A stretch of DNA of 38,114 bases, from NCBI GenBank assembly GCA_964444795.1, contig CAYUIQ010000062.1:1-38114 (forward strand), given 5' to 3'. The stretch is from JABMRP01 sp964444795 (GTDB lineage Bacteria; Planctomycetota; Planctomycetia; Pirellulales; Thermoguttaceae). The translations under genes were made by a program, and so were the position numbers. Positions within the stretch are counted from its first letter, which is position 1. Every line of letters begins with the position of its first letter. Shown piece by piece: positions 32,289 through 38,114 of this stretch. The notes beneath the pieces are model-generated. The model was not told the origin of the DNA. It searched no databases and worked only from the letters and a program-made list of their open reading frames with translations.

Positions 32289-33278
32289 ATGAACGGGATC
32301 GTCTACCACGTCGCCAGCGGTCACGTATTCTTCACCGGCGTCGCGTTGATCATCATCGCCGCACTTGCATCCACCCGATCGAAGCCCGTCGTCCGGCGCA
32401 TCACCGTCTTGGCATTCTTGATCGGTGCCGTCGCAATCACGATATCGTCGACCGCCATTCCGTACTGGTACTACGCGGTTGCCCTCGTTATTACGGCCGC
32501 CTGGGCGGTCTCGCGATACATCGAGCGGTGGCGGCGGTGGTCGGCATTTGCGGTAATCGCCGCGTGGGCTGTTGCCGTCGCACTGGAAGTTCCGTATCAC
32601 ATGACGCCGACACTGAACCCAGTAGCATCGCGATCCATGGCCGTCATCGGCGATTCGGTGACTGCGGGCATGGGCAGCGACGATACGTCGGATCGATGGC
32701 CCAACATTCTCGCCGAGCAACACAATCTCACGGTCCAAGACATGTCGCACATGGGCGAAACGGCGGCTTCCGCCCTGAAACGGATCAAAGGTCGGCAAAT
32801 CGCTTCCCCGGTTGTCGTTCTGGAAATCGGCGGCAACGATCTGCTTGGCTCAACTTCATCGGCTCAATTCTCCCGTGACTTGGACGCCCTTTTGGCGCAC
32901 GTAAGCTCACCGGGCCGGCAAGTCCTCATGCTGGAATTGCCGCTTCCACCACTGAACCACGAATACGGCCGAGTTCAACGGTCGCTCGCCCGGAAACACA
33001 ACGTGTCGCTGGTCCCCAAACGCGTGTTCCTCTCCGTTCTTGCCGCGGACGGTTCTACAGTGGATACAATTCACTTATCGCAAACGGGCCATCAACGTAT
33101 GGCCGCGTGCATTTGGCACCTCGTGAGTTCAGCGTTTCCGGAGGAGATTGTCGATATGGCCGACGGCGTTGCCGACGGAAGACTCGATCCGCAAACCGCT
33201 CGTCCGGCGCAACCCAAACCGCTCCCACTCGCGGCCACACCGGAAGAGCATTTGCGGAAGTTGGAGGAAGAGGGGTGA
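32289..33278 (+). CDS. Membrane-anchored SGNH/GDSL hydrolase
   Basis: The ATG at 32289 follows AAGAAG by about 7 bases; 329 residues. The N-terminal third holds about four hydrophobic helices (residues 9-27, 38-55, 60-76, 85-100), so the enzyme is tethered to the membrane. The SGNH domain then shows block I VIGDSVTAG with nucleophile Ser123, block III EIGGNDLLG with Asn183, and block V VDTIHLSQTGH with Asp259 and His262. All catalytic residues are thus present. Such enzymes remove acyl or acetyl groups from lipids or polysaccharides; the fusion to a membrane bundle suggests action on an envelope glycan or lipid (inference). Preceded by leader copy A. The C-terminal 40 residues are P- and A-rich. 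Confidence 0.9.
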   Translation: MNGIVYHVASGHVFFTGVALIIIAALASTRSKPVVRRITVLAFLIGAVAITISSTAIPYWYYAVALVITAAWAVSRYIERWRRWSAFAVIAAWAVAVALEVPYHMTPTLNPVASRSMAVIGDSVTAGMGSDDTSDRWPNILAEQHNLTVQDMSHMGETAASALKRIKGRQIASPVVVLEIGGNDLLGSTSSAQFSRDLDALLAHVSSPGRQVLMLELPLPPLNHEYGRVQRSLARKHNVSLVPKRVFLSVLAADGSTVDTIHLSQTGHQRMAACIWHLVSSAFPEEIVDMADGVADGRLDPQTARPAQPKPLPLAATPEEHLRKLEEEG

Positions 33279-33289
33279 AGCAGGAAACA

Positions 33290-33316
33290 GGAAACCGGCT
33301 AACCAAAATGGTTTCC
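33290..33316 (+). terminator. Weak hairpin after the SGNH gene
   Basis: GGAAACC (33290-33296) pairs with GGTTTCC (33310-33316) 12 bases after the stop; a T-rich CCTTTTCG follows at 33324-33331. It would separate the SGNH unit from promoter copy B. Confidence 0.4.
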
Positions 33317-33344
33317 AGGGTTGCCTTTTCGTGCCCCTAGACCG

Positions 33345-33373
33345 TTGCCCCCCCGCGACTTACGTGCTAGGAT
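33345..33373 (+). promoter_or_regulatory. Sigma70-type promoter, leader copy B
   Basis: -35 TTGCCC (33345-33350, the same hexamer as the GAPDH promoter), a 17-bp spacer and extended -10 TGCTAGGAT (hexamer TAGGAT 33368-33373). Expected start near 33380, giving a leader of about 140 nt to the ATG at 33523. Confidence 0.68.
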
Positions 33374-33449
33374 CATTACCATCGGATGGGGGCGCTATCG
33401 GGAAGCGGCCCGCCCGATGAACAATTTGGGGCTTCTCGATAGGCAGTCA
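33355..33449 (+). promoter_or_regulatory. Conserved promoter-leader element, copy B, with predicted RNA stem
   Basis: Gapless counterpart of 32171-32265, offset by exactly 1184 bp. CTATCGGGAAGC (33395-33406) pairs with GCTTCTCGATAG (33431-33442) over 12 bp with one G-U. After the same GG bulge, CCCG (33409-33412) pairs with TGGG (33427-33430). The stem is longer than in copy A while the sequence between differs. It precedes the HEPN-like gene. Confidence 0.7.
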
Positions 33450-33522
33450 CTGGGCACCACCACGAACCTACACATATTCCGCTGTGTCGTTCTTTGTTGG
33501 CAAACCTCACGGAGTACAAACG

Positions 33523-34122
33523 ATGAACGACAATCTCCTCTGGCCGGCTCTGGGTGATCGTCTATTTAGCTCCGCTGGGCCGTACTCGACGACCGCCCAC
33601 ATCAATCGATGGAAAGCGGACTGGATGGTTTACGCCGACGGCTACGCAACCGCCGCAGAGCTTACGGTCGCCCATTCCACGAGGGTAGATCGCGACAGAA
33701 TCGTTTATCCGGTCATCTTCCTCTATCGGCATGCCATCGAGTTGGCGCTGAAGTACACCTTGCTTATGGCCAGAGAACTTCTCGACAAGCCGGGTGGGCT
33801 TCAAAAGGGCCATGGCCTTAATCACATCTGGTCGCAGTTGAGGCCGCTTCTCGAACAGATCTGGGAAAGCGGGCCTGAAAACGATCTGCGTGCTGTTGAT
33901 ACGCTGATCAAAGAAATGGATCAGAATGACCAGAGTGCAGAGAAGCATCGCTACCCCATATCGAAAGATGGAGAACGATTTTTCGGCTCAGATGAACAAG
34001 TCAACCTTGAGCACTTCTGTAAAGCTGGCCGCAAGATCCTGAATCTTCTTGATGGTTGCTCAACTGGTATCGGAGAGTACTTAAGCGCAAAACAGGAAAT
34101 GCAGGAATACCATCGGCCGTAA
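33523..34122 (+). CDS. Small helical protein, possibly HEPN-like
   Basis: The ATG at 33523 has GGAG 8 bases upstream, which decides against the longer frame from 33484. 199 residues, soluble, mostly helical. The segment VYPVIFLYRHAIELALKYTL, followed by HGLNHIWSQLRPLLEQIWE, resembles HEPN-type helical proteins (R-H within the helix, then a later H). The canonical RNase motif R-x4-6-H is not clean, so nuclease activity cannot be claimed. Base composition is more AT-rich than the surrounding genes, which suggests recent arrival. It is preceded by leader copy B and followed 71 bp later by a metalloprotease-like gene on the same strand, perhaps co-transcribed. Confidence 0.72.
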   Translation: MNDNLLWPALGDRLFSSAGPYSTTAHINRWKADWMVYADGYATAAELTVAHSTRVDRDRIVYPVIFLYRHAIELALKYTLLMARELLDKPGGLQKGHGLNHIWSQLRPLLEQIWESGPENDLRAVDTLIKEMDQNDQSAEKHRYPISKDGERFFGSDEQVNLEHFCKAGRKILNLLDGCSTGIGEYLSAKQEMQEYHRP

Positions 34123-34193
34123 AGGAAGTGTATCTGGCAAGTGGATGAACCGACCAAGGAATTCTCAGTGAGTTATCTTGAACGTGATACGGC

Positions 34194-34730
34194 ATGACAA
34201 TCCACGCTATCTTTGAAGAAATTCGCTCCTTGTACTTTCCGCGTTGGGACCGTCGGCGTGAGTGGACTGCCGTAATTGGCGATGTCGACCGATGTCGCAA
34301 CAACACCGGGTTCTGTGATGGTGGTGCCAAAACGATCTACGTCGATAGACTCGCGCTCATCCGAATGTCTCACGCCGGAGTTCGAGCTCTTCTTATCCAC
34401 GAAATCTGTCATGATGTCGGCGCCGCATTCCACAATCGCAAGTGGGCCACGCGAATGGAACGTGCCGCCTCGCGTGCTGAAGAACTCGACGAATCTGACG
34501 TCGCGAGAATCCTTCGCAGTGATGTATTCTCTTATGCCGGAAACGGAGTTCTTGCCGACTACAGCCTCCGTAATGTTGTCGATTACGCTGAAGACCTCGC
34601 TGACAGCAGGTCTTCCCCGGATTACGCTACGGTAGTGAGGCATGTGGCTAAGTACTTTGGGCACGCACCCGCGAAGGTTAAACGTGATTTTGGTTGCGTC
34701 ATTGAAGATGTAGTGGCTGGTGTCATGTAG
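34194..34730 (+). CDS. Small HExxH protein, SprT-like or minimal metallopeptidase
   Basis: 178 residues from the ATG at 34194; no signal peptide. ALLIHEICHDVG is a zinc-binding HExxH motif (His69, Glu70, His73), and His80 in AAFHNRKWATRM could be the third ligand, an arrangement like SprT-type proteins. The N-terminal part (VDRCRNNTGFCDGGAKTIYV) reads as the beta sheet before the active helix; the C-terminal half is helical with no zinc ribbon. It could be an active cytoplasmic peptidase. The base composition matches the AT-richer HEPN-like gene before it. The gene is convergent with the large minus-strand gene at 34843. Confidence 0.75.
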   Translation: MTIHAIFEEIRSLYFPRWDRRREWTAVIGDVDRCRNNTGFCDGGAKTIYVDRLALIRMSHAGVRALLIHEICHDVGAAFHNRKWATRMERAASRAEELDESDVARILRSDVFSYAGNGVLADYSLRNVVDYAEDLADSRSSPDYATVVRHVAKYFGHAPAKVKRDFGCVIEDVVAGVM

Positions 34731-34803
34731 AATGCAGCATAATGGCCGTATGCACCGAAGCTGCAATCGTTGGCTGGCTGAGCGAAGATTGTTGGCCACA
34801 TTG

Positions 34804-34831
34804 GAAAAAGAAAGCGGCGACGAGTCGCCGC
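34804..34831 (-). terminator. Intrinsic terminator of the large minus-strand gene
   Basis: On minus, GCGGCGAC, a 2-base loop and GTCGCCGC (34831-34814) are followed by TTTCTTTTTCC. It lies 12 bp after the stop at 34843, between convergent genes. Confidence 0.85.
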
Positions 34832-34842
34832 AGTCCAAGGAT

Positions 34843-37800
34843 TCACCGCGCCATCAGATTCACCGCCCGCGTCGTACGCGTGCGTTCTTCAATCTCCCCG
34901 GGCAAATGGCCCTTGAACCAGGCCTTCGCGCGGTAAGTGAACTCCGTGCCGTCGGGGCGGAAGTCCATCGGCGGGTAGTGCGTGGCCAACGGGTCGTTGC
35001 CGCGGCTGGTGGTGTGGGGGTTTTCGTGACAGCCGACACACGATTTCAGCTCGTTGCCGCGGGCGTAGATCCATGTGCGCTGGTTGCCGATCACGCGACG
35101 GTCGCTGTCCAATACCTGGAAGTGCATCAACCGGTCGGCCGGGGCCTCGACGTGGAACGAACCGTCGGAGGCCAACGGGGCCGTGCCCAACACCCGGGCG
35201 AACGTCCCCCCGTGGTTCTTCCACACCGGCTCGGGGTTGGTGTGCGTGCTATGCCGGGTCACCGCCGGCACGCCCTCGATCAGCCGCACCAGCTTACCCC
35301 GCATCGGCACGTCTTCCTCCTGCGTGCTGAAGACCGAAGTACACACGAACCGCCCGCTGTAGGCACCCCGCCGGGTGTCGGTCGCCTGTTGCATGGGCGG
35401 ACGCCGGGCGAGTACGGGCCGGGGCTCGAAATCGGCCGACGACGGATCGTTGTACAGCAACTCCAACTCTTGCGACTCGGGATCAAACGTATACAGCCCC
35501 AGATCGACCTTCTTGCGGTCCGATTCCTTGAGCGTCGAAGCGCAGAGAATCCGTCCGTCGGGCAGCGGGAAGGGCGTGGTGTAGGAGCGTGTCTTGTTGT
35601 CCGGCGTGATAAACGTCTCGGTATCGCGGCGCTGCCCCACCAGCACCAGCCCGCCTTGGGTTACCACGACGATACTGCGTCCGTCGGGCATCGGTTGCGG
35701 CTGGGTCATCCGCAACACGCGGTGTGTCAGCGGCGCTTCCTGCCCGTCGGCCGGGGTGCGCGGGCCGTGGTCCAGGCTGCGCCAAAACTGCCGCCGCTCG
35801 GGGCCGTAGAGCACCACGTCCTTCGTGCCGTCGGGATGAATCGCGTGGAGCGTCAGCTCCGTCTTGTTCCGCGAATAAAAGACCTCCAGCCGGCTGAAGA
35901 CGATCCGCCCGTCGGCGAGGATGGCCGGCTCGTTGTCGCGACCGATGTTGGTGGCGATCGGGTGCAGGTCGCTGCCGTCGGCGTTCATCACCCAGAGGGC
36001 CGTGCAGGGGTAGCCGTGATATTCGTCGCGAATACCGCCCCGGGTCGTGGTGAATACGATCCGTCCGTCGGGCAGGTAAACGGGCCCCACGTCGTGATAC
36101 GGACCGTGGGTCAATGGTTCCAAACCCGAGCCGTCGAGGTTGATCCGCCAAACGTGCCACCAGGGGTCTTCTTGCCCCCGGCGACAGAAGATTACGTGGC
36201 CGGCGTCCCACGACAGTTCGTGTTCGGCTACGTAGCCGTCGGGGAATTCCGTCAGCGGGGTAACCGTCCCGTCGGGTCGTGGCGGTCGCAGGACGTAGAG
36301 ATTACGCCCGGGCCGATACGCGGGTCCCGAGTCGGTCACCACGTACGTCGCCCGCCAGCGGTCGGCCTGTTCGACCGTGCCGATTGTGTTGGGAATGCTG
36401 TTGTCGCCTTTGATGAAGACGATCGCCTCGGGTGTTTGCGACGCGGCATGAGCGGGCGTGGCATCCGCGGTAGCAGCCGACGCGTGGGTCGGTTGAAGCG
36501 GTTCGGGCGGGAGTTCGATGCCTCGGGCGCGCAGCGCGTCGCGAGCGATGTGGCGGATACTGAGGAAGTCGTGTTCCATGGCCGCGACGCGCAGCGCGGC
36601 CAGCGCCTCGTCGTTGCCCAGGTCGCCCAGCGCTTGGGCCGCCGCGTGGCGAACGCCCAACACGGATCCCTGGTCGTTGAGAACGCCGGCGATCATCGCC
36701 GTATGTTCGTGTGCTCCCAATAGCCCGAGCGCCCGGACCAATCCCTCGCGCCATCGCGGGGCCGGGTCGTCGAATTCCTCGTTCTTAAAGGTGCCGTTGT
36801 AACCGTAGTCGCCCTCGGATTTCGCTTCGCGCAGTAGCACCGCCAGCGGTTCGATCGCCCGGGGATCACCCTGCCAGGCGATCGTCTTGGCCGCGTTGAG
36901 CCGCACCCAACCGTCGTCGTGTGCCATCAGTGCCAACAGCCGTGGCAGGTCTTCTTTTTCGGTACAAACGGCCGGCAGCCACGAGGCGATGCGGTAGCCG
37001 GTAAAGGGGGGCCACTTCATCTCGGCCGTGTCGGCCGGCATGGGTACGCGACGCGGTTGGCCCAAGATGATCATCGCTTGTTCACATGCCTCCTGACGCA
37101 AGCCGGCCAGTTGGAGCAGCCAGTGGGTGACCAGATGCCCCGGTTCCGGCTCGTAGAGGAAGAACGTATCGTGATCGCCCTGCAGGTTGGCCATCACCAG
37201 CGGCGCCAGCGAGCGAAGCACCGCGCGATCGGCCGGGTTGTCCAGCGGCAACCGGCATAAGGCGAACTCGATGCAGTAGGCCGTGTCGAGCATCCGGTCT
37301 TCGCTGGGGAATCCCATCACGTCGTCGCGCGGCACGGCCTTCGGGTTGTTGCCGTTGAGTAGCTTGGCGTACTTGGGATAAACTTCCAACAGCCGGGCGA
37401 CGGCCCTTCGATCACGAAAATCGCCCAGCGCTTCGGCGGCGCATCGGGCCCACATCGTGTTGTCGAGATAACCGACCAGTGCCTCGAAACCGGCTTCCTG
37501 GCGCAACCGGCCCAGCGAACGGATCCCGGCGCGAACCATCGGCCGATACTGGACCGCCACCGGCGGATTCTCGCCGAGCGCCGCGACGATCGTTTCGCTC
37601 GCCCCCGGGCCGCCGAGAATACCCAACGCGCGCACACCTCGCTCCAGACGCCACTCCTGCGATTCGATCTTGCGCATATGCTTGGGCCGGTAGCCGCCGA
37701 CCTCGATCTCGAAAAACGTGCAGGGATACGTCGGATTGGCCGACCCGTGGCTGGTGATGCGAATGTAGCGAGCCGTGCGCGAGGGAAACTGGACGACCAG

Positions 37801-38114
37801 CTTGACTGGCGTGCGGCCTTCCTTGCGCTGGACGACGTCAAACTTCTTTCCATCGATACTCGTGGCCACTTCGTAATCGGTCATCACAAAGGCGGCGCTG
37901 TGTTGGTGGATGACGACCCGGCCGACCTCTTGCGGCTTCTCCAGGTCGAGCGTAATCCATTGCGGCAGGGGGACGTTCTTCGTCTGCCAATACGCCGGGC
38001 CGATCCGTCCGTCCAGCAACACGTCGGGCGGTCCCATGTAGGTCGACGACGTGGTGAAACGCCCGCTGCCGAGCCAGCCCTTGGTTCCGGACAGCAGCTT
38101 GACGACTTCCTCCG
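34843..38114 (-). CDS. Multidomain heme protein related to hydrazine synthase alpha (5' end outside window)
   Basis: The frame is open to the right edge, and residues before the Met at 38037 (EEVVKLLSGTKGWLGSGRFT) fit a continuing protein, so that Met is internal. The visible 1,090 residues run in order: an F5/8-type C (discoidin-like) domain (LLDGRIGPAYWQTKNVPLPQ, EVGRVVIHQHS, ARYIRITSHGS); HEAT repeats (VRAGIRSLGRLRQEAGF, ALGDLGNDEALAALRVA); a PD40-type propeller (HVWRINLDGSGLEPLTHG, VYLPDGRIVFTTTRGG, EPAILADGRIVFSRLEV); and a hydrazine-synthase-alpha-like middle domain ending in CVGCHENPH (35026-35040). There is one c-type heme motif only. Four residues after its His is a His, not the Tyr recalled for the true synthase. 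It is periplasmic, function unknown. A strong terminator follows. Confidence 0.88.
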   Translation of the reverse strand, partial: EEVVKLLSGTKGWLGSGRFTTSSTYMGPPDVLLDGRIGPAYWQTKNVPLPQWITLDLEKPQEVGRVVIHQHSAAFVMTDYEVATSIDGKKFDVVQRKEGRTPVKLVVQFPSRTARYIRITSHGSANPTYPCTFFEIEVGGYRPKHMRKIESQEWRLERGVRALGILGGPGASETIVAALGENPPVAVQYRPMVRAGIRSLGRLRQEAGFEALVGYLDNTMWARCAAEALGDFRDRRAVARLLEVYPKYAKLLNGNNPKAVPRDDVMGFPSEDRMLDTAYCIEFALCRLPLDNPADRAVLRSLAPLVMANLQGDHDTFFLYEPEPGHLVTHWLLQLAGLRQEACEQAMIILGQPRRVPMPADTAEMKWPPFTGYRIASWLPAVCTEKEDLPRLLALMAHDDGWVRLNAAKTIAWQGDPRAIEPLAVLLREAKSEGDYGYNGTFKNEEFDDPAPRWREGLVRALGLLGAHEHTAMIAGVLNDQGSVLGVRHAAAQALGDLGNDEALAALRVAAMEHDFLSIRHIARDALRARGIELPPEPLQPTHASAATADATPAHAASQTPEAIVFIKGDNSIPNTIGTVEQADRWRATYVVTDSGPAYRPGRNLYVLRPPRPDGTVTPLTEFPDGYVAEHELSWDAGHVIFCRRGQEDPWWHVWRINLDGSGLEPLTHGPYHDVGPVYLPDGRIVFTTTRGGIRDEYHGYPCTALWVMNADGSDLHPIATNIGRDNEPAILADGRIVFSRLEVFYSRNKTELTLHAIHPDGTKDVVLYGPERRQFWRSLDHGPRTPADGQEAPLTHRVLRMTQPQPMPDGRSIVVVTQGGLVLVGQRRDTETFITPDNKTRSYTTPFPLPDGRILCASTLKESDRKKVDLGLYTFDPESQELELLYNDPSSADFEPRPVLARRPPMQQATDTRRGAYSGRFVCTSVFSTQEEDVPMRGKLVRLIEGVPAVTRHSTHTNPEPVWKNHGGTFARVLGTAPLASDGSFHVEAPADRLMHFQVLDSDRRVIGNQRTWIYARGNELKSCVGCHENPHTTSRGNDPLATHYPPMDFRPDGTEFTYRAKAWFKGHLPGEIEERTRTTRAVNLMAR

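Noticed and set aside
32171..33449. Integron attC sites flanking a gene cassette
   Set aside because: The repeats are in front of genes and contain promoters, and no RYYYAAC/GTTRRRY core sites are present at the stem ends; no integron integrase is seen.
34720..36723. 667-residue open frame on plus
   Set aside because: Antisense to the large minus-strand heme protein, whose propeller and CVGCH motifs are unmistakable; the plus frame has low-complexity composition and no motif.
1..38114. tRNA, rRNA genes or CRISPR arrays
   Set aside because: No cloverleaf with a TTCGA-type T loop, no rRNA-like conserved blocks and no regularly spaced short direct repeats were seen on reading both strands; a dedicated RNA scan was not possible.

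Overview
The window reads as a chromosomal segment of a GC-rich member of the Planctomycetota, most likely Pirellulales-like. The reasons are the gene content: Tat-exported Gfo/Idh/MocA oxidoreductase, neutral-ceramidase-like protein, proteins related to hydrazine synthase alpha with c-type heme motifs, a PQQ-type propeller, an SHD1-type fragment and a C-terminal Hint domain. Intergenic regions are also rich in palindromic repeats. No rRNA, tRNA, CRISPR array or insertion sequence was seen. Both ends cut through genes.

Left part (1-9.2 kb): the tail of a cupin gene, a YgiQ-type radical SAM protein (minus), a methyltransferase whose reading frame is crossed by a nested 137-bp palindrome, a DUF255/thioredoxin-fold YyaL-type protein (minus), PanB (minus), a secreted protein of unknown function, and GAPDH with a clear promoter and terminator. 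Two copies of one dispersed inverted repeat flank this stretch.

Island (about 9.69-16.17 kb): a tRNA-queuosine mannosyltransferase-like (DUF3524) gene is cut off after about 155 residues. Visibly AT-richer DNA follows, carrying four tightly packed genes: a TolQ/ExbB/MotA-type four-helix membrane protein with a long helical tail, a single-helix coiled-coil protein in the position of ExbD/MotB but without the usual membrane aspartate, a 942-residue exported protein with a C-terminal anchor, and an intact rhomboid protease. The far side carries only the last 45 codons of an SHD1-type gene. This looks like a cargo operon that replaced resident DNA, and it is the best candidate here for an undescribed membrane system.

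Middle (16.5-30 kb): PQQ-propeller protein, XerC/D-type recombinase, an 80-residue protein, a lipoprotein, IspG, a secreted HEAT-repeat protein, a two-gene minus-strand operon (ceramidase-like then MocA-like), and a diheme protein related to hydrazine synthase alpha.

Right part (30-38 kb): a secreted protein ending in a Hint domain with no toxin behind it, then two transcription units (SGNH hydrolase; HEPN-like gene followed by a small HExxH protein). Each unit is preceded by a copy of the same 95-nt promoter-leader element. The two copies are 75 percent identical without gaps and carry two compensatory base-pair changes in a predicted stem, which argues for a structured leader RNA. The window ends inside a second, larger protein related to hydrazine synthase alpha on the minus strand.
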